A stretch of 64,000 nt of DNA, from positions 904,543 to 968,542 of the forward strand of contig NZ_SNYR01000002.1 in the NCBI RefSeq assembly GCF_004363175.1. Reading direction: 5' to 3'. The DNA is from Maritalea mobilis (lineage in GTDB: Bacteria > Pseudomonadota > Alphaproteobacteria > Rhizobiales > Devosiaceae). Below the pieces are notes generated by a model. It saw only the letters and a list, made by a program, of their open reading frames with translations, ran no database searches and was not told the DNA's origin. The translations under genes were made by a program, and so were the position numbers. Shown piece after piece: positions 54,852-63,136 of the stretch (positions are counted from its first letter, which is position 1; every line of letters begins with the position of its first letter).

Positions 54852-55625
54852 ATGCAGCAACCTACCCATTGGATTGACCATCAAAATCATCGCTCCAGCC
54901 ATAAACTTGCTGTCATCCACAAATCGGGCGGCGGCCCCGGGCTGTTTTGGCTGGGCGGATTTATGTCCAATATGTGTGGCGGTAAAGCCGAAGCCGTGGA
55001 GGCGCTGGGGCAAGAATTGGGCCTTTCCACCACGCGGTTTGATTATGCCGCCCATGGCCAGTCTGGCGGCGACTTTCGTGATCAAACCATTTCCAGTTGG
55101 CTTTCTGACGCAATTGCGGTCTACGAGAAATTCGCAGAAGGGCCCCAAATTCTGGTCGGCTCGTCTATGGGCGCGTGGATTGCCTTGCTGCTCAATCGAT
55201 ATTTGCTTGAGCAGGGCCAGCCACCCGCCAAAGCATTGGTGTTGATCGCGCCAGGTGTGGACTTCACCAAGCGTTTATTGCCGCACCGCTTTGCGCCGGA
55301 AGATTTTGCCAAATTGGAAACTGAAGGCGAGTTGCTGCGCAAAAGCCGCTATGGCGATGGGCCTTATATTTACTCCAAAGATTTGGTTGAAGATGGCAAC
55401 ACGCATTCCTTGTTGGATCAACCGCTGAAAACGGGCGCGCCTGTGCACATTATTCATGGTGGGGAAGACCCGGACGTTCCCCTTTCCCATGCGCAAGAAA
55501 TCTATCGCCATTTTCTGCATGATGATGCGCGCTTCACGCTTGTGCCGGATGGAGACCATCGGTTGAGCCGCCCCGAGGATTTGGCCCTTATGCGAAAGAT
55601 TATCCGCTCATTTGCGTCAGAATAG
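54852..55625 (+). CDS. Alpha/beta hydrolase (prolyl oligopeptidase-like)
   Basis: About 257 residues: FWLGGFMSNMCGGKA oxyanion loop, nucleophile GSSMGAW, acid and His in GGEDPDVPL and DGDHRLS. Resembles small serine hydrolases of the DUF1749 or palmitoyl-thioesterase-like sort. The start could also be GTG 54825. Its 3' end overlaps the convergent SDR gene by 26 bases. Confidence 0.88.
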   Translation: MQQPTHWIDHQNHRSSHKLAVIHKSGGGPGLFWLGGFMSNMCGGKAEAVEALGQELGLSTTRFDYAAHGQSGGDFRDQTISSWLSDAIAVYEKFAEGPQILVGSSMGAWIALLLNRYLLEQGQPPAKALVLIAPGVDFTKRLLPHRFAPEDFAKLETEGELLRKSRYGDGPYIYSKDLVEDGNTHSLLDQPLKTGAPVHIIHGGEDPDVPLSHAQEIYRHFLHDDARFTLVPDGDHRLSRPEDLALMRKIIRSFASE

Positions 55626-56454
55626 CTTCCAAGCCTTCGCGATAGGTGGGGAACTTTAGCTTCACGCCGAGTTCTTTTGCTAAACGCGCATTGCCGCAAC
55701 GCTTATTGTCGCCATAAAAGGACCGCGCCATTGGCGTCATTTCGGCGGTTTCGAACGGCTCTTCTGGTGGCAATGGCAAATTGGCCAGCTCAGCAGCATG
55801 TTCGATCACAATTTGTGGCGGCGCTGGCTCATCGTCTGCCCCATTAAACACGCCTGTCGCTTGCTTGAGCGCGGCGGCATTTACGATCTGGGCAATATCC
55901 ACCACATGGATGCGGTTAAACACCTGGCCCGGCTTGATGATGCGGCGCGATTTGCCCCGCTTCAATTTTTCGAATGTTGAACGGCCGGGGCCATAAATGC
56001 CTGCCAAGCGGAAAATGGCGAAGTCGATTCTGGCGACACGGCATGCTTCTGCCCAAGCCTGTTCTGCCGTCACCCGCCATTGGCCACGTTTGGACACCGG
56101 AGCGGGCTGCGTCGCTTCGGAAATCCAAGCGCCATCAAAGTCGCCGTAGACACCAACAGTGGACAGATAGCCGACCCATTTCAAATTGGGGCAGGTCTTT
56201 TTTAGATCACCCAGCGCAGGCAATACTGGATCACCTGCTTCTGAAGGACTTGCGGAAATCACCAGATGGGTGGTGGTTGCCAAGTGCGCAGCTATGGCGT
56301 CGGTCATTTCACCATCGAACAGTTCAACGGAGAAGCCTTCCGTTTCCAGCGCATCTTTCTTTTCGGCTGAACGCGTGGTGCCCACCACGTCGCCGCCGAA
56401 GCCTTTGGCAATATATTGCCCGGAATAGCCCAAGCCAAAAATAAACATTTTCAT
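55600..56454 (-). CDS. NAD(P)-binding SDR/epimerase-like protein
   Basis: About 284 residues, Rossmann start MFIFGLGYSGQYIAKGF (YeeZ-like); then STVGVYGDFDGAWI, RLAGIYGPGRSTFEKLK and RIHVVDIAQIV. Probable sugar-nucleotide or metabolite epimerase. ATG 56454 overlaps the queG stop (ATGA). Confidence 0.88.
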   Translation of the reverse strand: MKMFIFGLGYSGQYIAKGFGGDVVGTTRSAEKKDALETEGFSVELFDGEMTDAIAAHLATTTHLVISASPSEAGDPVLPALGDLKKTCPNLKWVGYLSTVGVYGDFDGAWISEATQPAPVSKRGQWRVTAEQAWAEACRVARIDFAIFRLAGIYGPGRSTFEKLKRGKSRRIIKPGQVFNRIHVVDIAQIVNAAALKQATGVFNGADDEPAPPQIVIEHAAELANLPLPPEEPFETAEMTPMARSFYGDNKRCGNARLAKELGVKLKFPTYREGLEAILTQMSG

Positions 56455-57584
56455 TGTGCGGTCCGGTCCCATTCTGCGCGTACAACTTGCTCTTGCTCAG
56501 CGGCATAATGCGCTTGGCGCAGTTGGTCAAACGCTGTTTGATCACAATGTTGATCCATGGCCCAAACCGCAGAGGCGCGCACCAACGGACTTTCATCAGT
56601 CAACAAAGCTTCAATTGCAGCCACAATATCAGGTTTGTTGGGCGCATTGCCCAAAGCAATCAACACATTGCGGATAAAGGCATCGCGGCCCAACCGCTTG
56701 ATGGGTGAGCCTTTGAAGAAGGCACGAAAAGCGGCGTCATCAAAGGTGGCCAGTTCCACCAACTCTGGTGAGCGCAATTCATCGCGGCTGCGCAGTTTTT
56801 CATCTCGCGCGACAGAGGCGAATTTATTCCACGGACACACCGCCAAGCAATCATCGCAGCCATAGATGCGGTTACCGATGGGTTTGCGAAATTCTACAGG
56901 AATAACGCCCTTATATTCATTGGTCAGATAGGCAATGCAGCGCCGCGCATCCAATTGATAAGGCGCGGGAAATGCGTTGGTGGGGCACACATCCAAACAG
57001 CGACGGCAATTGCCGCACCGGTCTTTGCCCGGCTGGTCCGGCTCAAATGCAAAGTCAGTGAGGATTGTGCCCAGAAACAGCCAACACCCATGGTCGCGGC
57101 TGACCAAAACCGTGTGTTTGCCCTGCCAGCCAATGCCTGCTTGTTCTCCGAGCGGCTTTTCCATCAGCGGTGCCGTGTCGACAAACACTTTCACTTCGCA
57201 ATTGCCTTGCCGTGCCAAAAGTCCGGCAATTTCTTTCAGCTTGCCTTTAATGATGTCGTGATAATCGCGATGGCGGGCATACACAGAAATCAACCCGTTT
57301 TCTGTGTCGTCCAATTGCTCCAGCGGGTTTTGATCCGGGCCATAATTATAGCCCAGCACAATCGCCGATTTGGCTTCTGGCCACATATGTTTGGGGGTCG
57401 CCCGGCGATCAAGCGTTTCTTTCAGCCAGTGCATATCGCCATGAAAATCTTGCGCCAAGGCTTGGCTCAGGCGCTCAGGCGCTTCAGGGTGCCCGTTTGC
57501 ATCGCCAATGCCAAAAGCCACAAAGCCCAGCTCGCGGGCGCGGGTTTCAATGGTTTGACGCAGTTTTTCCGGCGACAGGGTCAC
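56451..57584 (-). CDS. queG: Epoxyqueuosine reductase QueG
   Basis: 377 residues: N-terminal cobalamin-binding-like domain, two 4Fe-4S clusters (CGNCRRCLDVCPTNAF and CDDCLAVCPWNKF) and a HEAT-like C-terminus. Last step of queuosine synthesis on tRNA. Full length. Confidence 0.97.
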   Translation of the reverse strand: MTLSPEKLRQTIETRARELGFVAFGIGDANGHPEAPERLSQALAQDFHGDMHWLKETLDRRATPKHMWPEAKSAIVLGYNYGPDQNPLEQLDDTENGLISVYARHRDYHDIIKGKLKEIAGLLARQGNCEVKVFVDTAPLMEKPLGEQAGIGWQGKHTVLVSRDHGCWLFLGTILTDFAFEPDQPGKDRCGNCRRCLDVCPTNAFPAPYQLDARRCIAYLTNEYKGVIPVEFRKPIGNRIYGCDDCLAVCPWNKFASVARDEKLRSRDELRSPELVELATFDDAAFRAFFKGSPIKRLGRDAFIRNVLIALGNAPNKPDIVAAIEALLTDESPLVRASAVWAMDQHCDQTAFDQLRQAHYAAEQEQVVRAEWDRTAQ

Positions 57585-57586
57585 GG

Positions 57587-58279
57587 CTAAAAGTCTAAAT
57601 CCGCATAGGTTTTAGAAGCTGGCATGCCCAACACGCGGTCCGTTAGCAAGGTGCGGAAGGCCGGGCGCGATTTAAGGCGCTGGTACCATTCCTTGACTTC
57701 AGGGAAATCATCCCACGGCATTTCAGAAAGATAATCGAGGCTGGAAATCTGCGCAGCCAGCGCAAAATCTGCCAAGGTCAAATCTTCTCCCGCCAGCCAT
57801 TTGCGAGCGGACAAAAGATAGTCGAAATAGCCCAAGTGCTCAGCCCGGTTAAGGCGTGCCACCCGCAACACATTGGTGTCAGGCGTTTGGCCTTTCATGT
57901 CATTTTTGACGAATTTTTCTTCCAGAATGTAGCGCGACACATCGTCAGAAAATTTGAACAGCGCCCAATCTAACAGCCGCCTTGTTTCGGCCCGCTCAAC
58001 CACATTGCGCGGCAAAAGCGGCAAGCCAGTTTCCGTGTTTTCCTCAATGAACATCATCACCGCGGAAATGCCAACGATGGCCAATTTTCCTTCGGCTTGT
58101 AACACCGGAGTTTCTGCTGCGGGGTTGATGGCTAAGAATTCTTCTTCGCGTCGCCAGGGTTTGACATCTTTTAATTCCACATCAAAACCATATTCCGCGC
58201 ACATTAAGCGAATGAGCCTCGAATATGGGTCCAAAACATAATGCAGCAATGTTGGTGCAGACACGAACAACCTCTTCAT
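57587..58279 (-). CDS. Glutathione S-transferase family protein
   Basis: 230 residues with the thioredoxin-fold N-terminus (LDPYSRLIRLMCAEYGFDVELKDV, INPAAETPVLQAEG) and helical C-terminus (WLAGEDLTLADFALAAQI). Starts upstream of queG by two bases; same operon. Substrate unknown. Confidence 0.92.
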   Translation of the reverse strand: MKRLFVSAPTLLHYVLDPYSRLIRLMCAEYGFDVELKDVKPWRREEEFLAINPAAETPVLQAEGKLAIVGISAVMMFIEENTETGLPLLPRNVVERAETRRLLDWALFKFSDDVSRYILEEKFVKNDMKGQTPDTNVLRVARLNRAEHLGYFDYLLSARKWLAGEDLTLADFALAAQISSLDYLSEMPWDDFPEVKEWYQRLKSRPAFRTLLTDRVLGMPASKTYADLDF

Positions 58280-58403
58280 TTTAGCACAGGGCCAAATCTA
58301 TCGCTGATTTTATGCGATTGGCCAAAGAAAAGAAATGCGTTAAGGCAAGATAAGGACAAGAAGCTTAATTTGTTCCCCAAAAAGCATCGCAGTAGGAGAT
58401 TTC

Positions 58404-59213
58404 ATGAACCCCGATCAAGGCATTTTTGTGCCCCTTATCCTGGGCATTGTTGAAGGGCTGACCGAATTTTTGCCCGTTTCATCCACAGCCCACATTTTGT
58501 TGCTGGGGGAATGGCTGGGCTTCACCAATCCGGGCAATTCATTTGAGGTTTTGATTCAGCTCGGCGCGATCTTGGCGATCATCACCATTTATTTCGGGAA
58601 ATTGCTGCAATTGGTGCTCGATTTCTTCAAGGGTGAAAAATATGCCCTGCGATTCGCCGCTGGTGTGTTGCTTGCCTCAGTGCCTGCCGCGCTGGCCGGG
58701 GTTTTGTTGCACGGCTATATCAAATCGGTGCTTTACAATGCGCCTTTAGTCATCTGCATCATGTTGATCACGGGCGGCATTATTTTGATTGTCGTGGACC
58801 GGCTAAAGCTAGAACCCAAATATGATGATATTTATCATTATCCGCTCAAGCTTTGCTTCGGCATTGGCATTTTCCAAATGCTGGCCTTGGTGCCCGGCGT
58901 TTCCCGCTCTGGCGCGACCATTGTTGGCTCTATGCTCATGGGCACGGACAAGCGATCCGCTGCGGAGTTCACATTCTTTATCGCCCTCCCGATTATGACC
59001 GGCGCGTTCGCCTATGATCTTTATAAGAACATTGATGTGATCACACTGGATGCTGGGTTGGACATTGCTGTCGGCTTCGCGGCTGCCTTTATCGTGGGCG
59101 CCATTGTCGTGCGTTATTTGCTCGATTTTGTTTCGAAGTTCGGCTTTTCGATTTTTGGCTGGTGGCGCATTATTGCTGGCATATTGGGCCTGATATTCGT
59201 GGTTCAGTTCTAA
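58404..59213 (+). CDS. uppP: Undecaprenyl-diphosphatase UppP (BacA)
   Basis: 269 residues, eight membrane segments, motifs EFLPVSSTAH and PGVSRSGATI with catalytic Glu and Arg. Recycles the lipid carrier for peptidoglycan and O-antigen; over-expression gives bacitracin resistance. AGGAGA precedes the ATG. Strong hairpin terminator follows. Confidence 0.98.
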   Translation: MNPDQGIFVPLILGIVEGLTEFLPVSSTAHILLLGEWLGFTNPGNSFEVLIQLGAILAIITIYFGKLLQLVLDFFKGEKYALRFAAGVLLASVPAALAGVLLHGYIKSVLYNAPLVICIMLITGGIILIVVDRLKLEPKYDDIYHYPLKLCFGIGIFQMLALVPGVSRSGATIVGSMLMGTDKRSAAEFTFFIALPIMTGAFAYDLYKNIDVITLDAGLDIAVGFAAAFIVGAIVVRYLLDFVSKFGFSIFGWWRIIAGILGLIFVVQF

Positions 59214-59231
59214 AGTAAAAAAATGGACAAG

Positions 59232-59256
59232 CGGCGGTCATCCCGCCGATTTTTTC
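59232..59256 (+). terminator. Intrinsic terminator after uppP
   Basis: CGGCGG-TCATC-CCGCCG then ATTTTTT. Confidence 0.9.
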
Positions 59257-59913
59257 TTAGTGGATTTTGCCTGAAATATAGCTGTCGCGCTTTTGCAAAA
59301 AGGCTCGCAATTGCGCCTCATATTCCGGCGCGACGGCATTGATCACCGATGGACGTTTGCGCAATGCATCGCGCCATGCTGAAAGCTTGGGCACATCAGC
59401 GAAGAAGCCGAAATCTTCAATTTGATCGAAGACATCAAAATATCGGAAGATCGGGCCGAACGTTGCATCAACCACAGAGAAATTTTCTCCAGCGAAAAAT
59501 GGCCCAGCGGTTAGCTCATTTTCCAGCCGCGCGAATTTCTGCTTTATCTTTTCGACTTGCTGATCAAACACCTCTTGTGTCTTGGCGCTATAAAGCCCTG
59601 CAATATCGTTGAGAATTGTGGCGCCAAATTCCACCCAAGCGCGGTGCTGCGCCCGCGCCAGCGGATCACCGGGATGCAGCGGGTTTTGCTGGGTGTCTTC
59701 CAAATATTCAACGATGACAGCGGATTCAAAAATTGCCGCATCATCTGCCAACAATAATGGCGTTTTGCCCAGCGGCGATTTCTTTAAAAACCACTCCGGC
59801 TTGTTGCCTAGGTCGATATATTCTTTCTCGAATGGCACCTGTTTTTCGCTTAGGGCGATGATGGCGCGTTGCACATAGGGGCATAGATAATGGCTCACCA
59901 GTTTCAAAGACAT
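59257..59913 (-). CDS. Glutathione S-transferase family protein
   Basis: About 218 residues with SHYLCPYVQRAIIAL (a redox or glutathione-binding Cys), KSPLGKTPLLL and GENFSVVDATFGPI. Resembles Omega/Beta-like bacterial members. AAGGA precedes ATG 59913. Divergent from a MarR gene, with two shared operators, so MarR-controlled. Confidence 0.92.
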   Translation of the reverse strand: MSLKLVSHYLCPYVQRAIIALSEKQVPFEKEYIDLGNKPEWFLKKSPLGKTPLLLADDAAIFESAVIVEYLEDTQQNPLHPGDPLARAQHRAWVEFGATILNDIAGLYSAKTQEVFDQQVEKIKQKFARLENELTAGPFFAGENFSVVDATFGPIFRYFDVFDQIEDFGFFADVPKLSAWRDALRKRPSVINAVAPEYEAQLRAFLQKRDSYISGKIH

Positions 59914-59933
59914 GGCTGTTCCTTTCAATTTAA

Positions 59934-59988
59934 ATGCAAATGCATGTAATTTGATTTTAGCCAAGAGTCAAGATTGATGCATTTGCAT
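59934..59988. promoter_or_regulatory. Paired MarR-type operators between gst and marR
   Basis: ATGCAAATGCAT (59934-59945) and its reverse complement ATGCATTTGCAT (59977-59988), 43 bp apart, in the divergent spacer. Confidence 0.7.
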
Positions 59989-60008
59989 CTATATGTTAGA
60001 AATTGAGC

Positions 60009-60437
60009 ATGACCATTGAAAAAGAGACCACGCAGGCGTGGCAGAATTTGCATATCACCAGCCGCACTTTGATTGAGCAGGTGGAAGCTGCGTTTAAGCA
60101 AGCGGACCTGCCCAGCCTGAGCTGGTATGATGCCTTATGGGAGATTGAAAAAGCTGGTGGTGAAGGCATTCGCCCCAACGCGCTGATCCCGCAACTTTTG
60201 TTGCCGCAATATCAGACATCGCGTTTGCTGGATCGCATGGTCACTGCCGGGCTAATTGACCGTGTGGTGTGCGATGAAGATCGCCGTGGCTGTCGCGCAG
60301 TGATCACAGAAAGCGGGAAAGAGATGCGCGCGCGCATGTGGGCGACTTACAAGACATGTTTGGATAGGTTGGTGCAAAAAAAATTGGGCAAAGATGACCG
60401 TGTCACCCTTACCCAATTGCTGCAAAAACTGCGCTAA
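60009..60437 (+). CDS. MarR-family regulator
   Basis: About 142 residues; winged helix with the wing in CDEDRRGCRAVIT. The recognition helix lies in LLPQYQTSRLLDRMVTAGLI. A Cys pair in this region might sense oxidants (inference). Probably represses itself and the divergent glutathione transferase. Confidence 0.92.
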   Translation: MTIEKETTQAWQNLHITSRTLIEQVEAAFKQADLPSLSWYDALWEIEKAGGEGIRPNALIPQLLLPQYQTSRLLDRMVTAGLIDRVVCDEDRRGCRAVITESGKEMRARMWATYKTCLDRLVQKKLGKDDRVTLTQLLQKLR

Positions 60438-60439
60438 TT

Positions 60440-61420
60440 CTAGTCGCGGCGCAAAGGCTCTACGCGACGGTCAAACTGGCCGTGCTTCATAAAGCGCCAC
60501 AGGTAAGTCGGCAAAATTGCGCCCATTGTTTTTGGCTCAATGCCAAATGCTTTCAATGTGCGCTTTTGCTTTTTCGCTTCTTCGCTCACCACATTGTCAT
60601 GCTGCAACAGCTTCACCTGATCCACAGTCAACATTGGGTTCGGCAAGATTTGCATAAACCAGCCGATGATTTTTGCGATTGGTGTTGGAATGGGCAGCAA
60701 CAAATTGTTGCGCTCTGTTTCTTTTAACAAGCGCTGCAAAAGTTCTTTCATGGTTTCAACGGTTGGGCCACCAATCTCATAGATTTTGCCGCCCTTCACG
60801 CCGCCTTCTGCCGCCACATCAAAAGCATCGGCCACGTCGCCCACATAAATCGGCTGCATTTTGGTGTTGCCGCCCACCAAAGGCAAAGCTGGCGACAAGC
60901 GCGCCAAAGCGCCAAACATATTGAAGAATCCATCTTCAGAACCGAAAATGATGGATGGCCGGATAATCACCGCATCAGGGAAAGCTTTGAGCACTTCTTG
61001 CTCGCCAAGCGCTTTCGAGCGGGCATAAGCGCTTTCGCTTTCAGCATCTGCACCCAAGGCAGACATATGCACCAAGCGTGTTGCACCTGCAGCAGCGGCC
61101 GCTTCGGCAACATGTCGCGCACCAACAGTTTGCACCGCTTGGAAACGCTGTTTACCGCTTTCAAACAAAATGCCTGTGAGGTTGATCACAATATCTGCCC
61201 CAGCAACTGCGCGCTCAACAGAAGGTTTGTTACGCACATTGGCTTGAATAGGGTGAATTTGTCCAACAGCACCTAGGGGGCGCACATCGCCAGCCAAATC
61301 CGGTCGACGGACCGCCACACGAATGCGATAGCCCTTTTTCGCCAAGTGCTGAACCAATTGCCGCCCAACAAAACCTGACCCGCCGAAAATTGTGACCAAT
61401 TTTGGTGCCTTGTTGCCCAT
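60440..61420 (-). CDS. Complex I NDUFA9-like NAD-binding protein
   Basis: 326 residues, atypical SDR: LVTIFGGSGFVGRQLVQHLAKKG, LVHMSALGAD, AYARSKALGEQEVLKAF, RPSIIFGSEDGFFN. This group is the bacterial relative of the complex I subunit NDUFA9 and often stands near uppP. Role in respiratory complex assembly or lipid metabolism is not settled. Confidence 0.92.
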   Translation of the reverse strand: MGNKAPKLVTIFGGSGFVGRQLVQHLAKKGYRIRVAVRRPDLAGDVRPLGAVGQIHPIQANVRNKPSVERAVAGADIVINLTGILFESGKQRFQAVQTVGARHVAEAAAAAGATRLVHMSALGADAESESAYARSKALGEQEVLKAFPDAVIIRPSIIFGSEDGFFNMFGALARLSPALPLVGGNTKMQPIYVGDVADAFDVAAEGGVKGGKIYEIGGPTVETMKELLQRLLKETERNNLLLPIPTPIAKIIGWFMQILPNPMLTVDQVKLLQHDNVVSEEAKKQKRTLKAFGIEPKTMGAILPTYLWRFMKHGQFDRRVEPLRRD

Positions 61421-61602
61421 TTTTCAAAACCTCGGTGCTGGCGCCCCTTTGCTGGGCGCAATAACGATCTTGGCCCCTTCATTAACCCGCGCATCCCCAA
61501 TTGTCGAGACCGAAAGGCAGGGCTGTTTATAGGAAAAATTATATAAGCCCAACAAGGCAATTGACAAATCTATAAGCGCCTTTTAGTTCTCATCGCTGTC
61601 GT

Positions 61603-61689
61603 GCCCTGGTGGCGGAATTGGTAGACGCGCTAGCTTCAGGTGCTAGTTTCCGTATGGAAGTGGAAGTTCGAGTCTTCTCCAGGGCACCA
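61603..61689 (+). tRNA. tRNA-Leu (anticodon CAG)
   Basis: 87 nt with encoded CCA; acceptor GCCCTGG/CCAGGGC; anticodon stem CTAGC/GCTAG with loop TTCAGGT (anticodon CAG); long variable arm; GTTCGAGTC T-arm. Its last 16 bases form the outer end of the 83-bp inverted repeat. Confidence 0.97.
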
Positions 61690-61756
61690 ATTTCTCAAGG
61701 TAACCCATTGATATCCTTCGGTTTTCGCAATGAAACGCAGCGGAGGGTAGACCAAA
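61674..61756 (+). repeat. 83-bp inverted repeat, left copy
   Basis: Begins CTTCTCCAGGGCACCA (the tRNA-Leu 3' end) and ends at AGGGTAGACCAAA, the base before which the integrase ATG begins. It is the exact reverse complement of 62928-63010, checked base by base. Confidence 0.97.
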
Positions 61757-61766
61757 TGGTAGACCA
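61744..61766 (+). promoter_or_regulatory. GGTAGAC direct-repeat motif over the integrase start
   Basis: Two GGTAGAC units separated by CAAAT, covering the integrase ribosome site and ATG. A 23-bp inverted copy stands at 63103-63125 and a truncated inverted one at 62928-62940. Candidate integrase or autoregulation site. Confidence 0.5.
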
Positions 61767-62919
61767 TAATGGTTCATTTATTTTCCAAAAACGTGGCGTA
61801 TTTTACTTCTCTCGTCGCGTTCCAAACGATCTTCTCGACAACTATCAAAAACCTCGAATTGTCTTCTCGCTAAAGACCAGATCAGCACAGACCGCGAAAG
61901 CTCGCGCGATGATCTTTGCGACCAAACTTGACGACGATTGGAAGTCTATGCGCTGGCGCGATGCCAGCAACCCATTGTCACGCTTCTTGCGGCCTCAGGT
62001 CAGGCCAGCAAATGACCTACACCCTACCCCGAAGTCTCCAATGGTCTCCGAAGCAAAATCGGTGTACCTCAAGCATAAAGCCGAGGGACGCCCTAAGACA
62101 TTTACTCAAGCGGTTGATCGCGCTGTTGATGCACTGGTGTCTTATCTGGGAGACCGCGAGGTCAATAGCTTAACCAGATTGGAAATCAATCAGTTCCGGG
62201 ACCATCTGGTTTCAAAGGGTCTAAGCATATCTAGCGTAAAGCGCTACTTCACCACATTAAAGGCTGTCTTTAACTTTGCATCCCGTGAATTAGATTTCGA
62301 GGAGCCACGCGTGTTCTCTCAGGTTTACTATGGCGAGGACACCGGACCTCAGAAGAAACGCGCGGTATTTCTTCCTGAGGAGTTAGCCAAGATACAACGA
62401 GAATGCCGCATAAAAGACGACGAACAGCGGTGGTTGATCGCTTTGCTGAGTGATACCGGCATGAGATTGAGTGAGGGCCTGGGCGTCACGAAAGAGGACA
62501 TAGTTCTGTCCGCGAAGCAGCCCTATATTGATCTTAAGCCTCACCCTTGGAGACGCCTCAAAACGAGTGCAAGCGCTCGCAAAGTCCCATTAGGCGGTCA
62601 TGCCCTATGGGCTGCAAAACGGGCCTGTGAGACTTCCGAAAACGCCTTTCTGTTTCCTAAATATTGCGATGAGACAACGTGTCGTGCGAACTCTGCCAGT
62701 GGTGCATTGAACAAATGGATTTCACCCAGAGTTTCCAATGGCGCAGTTGTTCACTCATTGCGACACACTTTTAGGGATAGATTGCGAGCCGTTGAGTGTC
62801 CAAAGGACATCATTGACCGCATTGGCGGCTGGAGCATTGGCGGCGTTGGCGAAAGCTACGGTGAAGGCCACCCAATTTCCGTGCTTTCAAAGTGGGTTTG
62901 CAAGGCTGTGGGAGACTAA
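61756..62919 (+). CDS. Tyrosine site-specific integrase at tRNA-Leu
   Basis: About 387 residues. An N-terminal domain of the DUF6538 kind (GSFIFQKRGVFYFSRRVPNDL), a SAM-like core-binding domain (~140-215), then the catalytic domain: Arg in LLSDTGMRLSEGL, HSLRHTFRDRL (HxxR), GGWSIGG and Tyr in GESYGEG. ATG 61756 follows GGAGG by nine bases; longer frames would run into the tRNA. The gene fills almost exactly the space between the 83-bp inverted repeats, with only eight bases between its stop and the right copy. Confidence 0.95.
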   Translation: MVDHNGSFIFQKRGVFYFSRRVPNDLLDNYQKPRIVFSLKTRSAQTAKARAMIFATKLDDDWKSMRWRDASNPLSRFLRPQVRPANDLHPTPKSPMVSEAKSVYLKHKAEGRPKTFTQAVDRAVDALVSYLGDREVNSLTRLEINQFRDHLVSKGLSISSVKRYFTTLKAVFNFASRELDFEEPRVFSQVYYGEDTGPQKKRAVFLPEELAKIQRECRIKDDEQRWLIALLSDTGMRLSEGLGVTKEDIVLSAKQPYIDLKPHPWRRLKTSASARKVPLGGHALWAAKRACETSENAFLFPKYCDETTCRANSASGALNKWISPRVSNGAVVHSLRHTFRDRLRAVECPKDIIDRIGGWSIGGVGESYGEGHPISVLSKWVCKAVGD

Positions 62920-62927
62920 AGAGAGCC

Positions 62928-63010
62928 TTTGGTCTACCCTCCGCTGCGTTTCATTGCGAAAACCGAAGGATATCAATGGGTTACCTTGAGAAATTGGTGC
63001 CCTGGAGAAG
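62928..63010 (-). repeat. 83-bp inverted repeat, right copy
   Basis: Exact reverse complement of 61674-61756, including an inverted copy of the tRNA-Leu 3' end at 62995-63010. Confidence 0.97.
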
Positions 63011-63090
63011 GTTGGCTTCTCATCACAGGCATCTCAAAACAACTGATATCCAACGATTTCAATAAGTTAGCCAAGACGCAGTTCGATGTA

Positions 63091-63136
63091 AAGGGGCATT
63101 TTTGGTCTACCATTTGGTCTACCCTAAAGGCCCCTT
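63091..63136 (+). repeat. Hairpin enclosing an inverted GGTAGAC motif copy
   Basis: Arms AAGGGGC (63091-63097) and GCCCCTT (63130-63136) around a 23-bp block (63103-63125) that is the reverse complement of 61744-61766. Confidence 0.7.

Noticed and set aside
61609..61755. Upstream extension of the integrase frame
   Set aside because: These codons lie in tRNA-Leu and the inverted repeat; ATG 61756 has a proper ribosome site.
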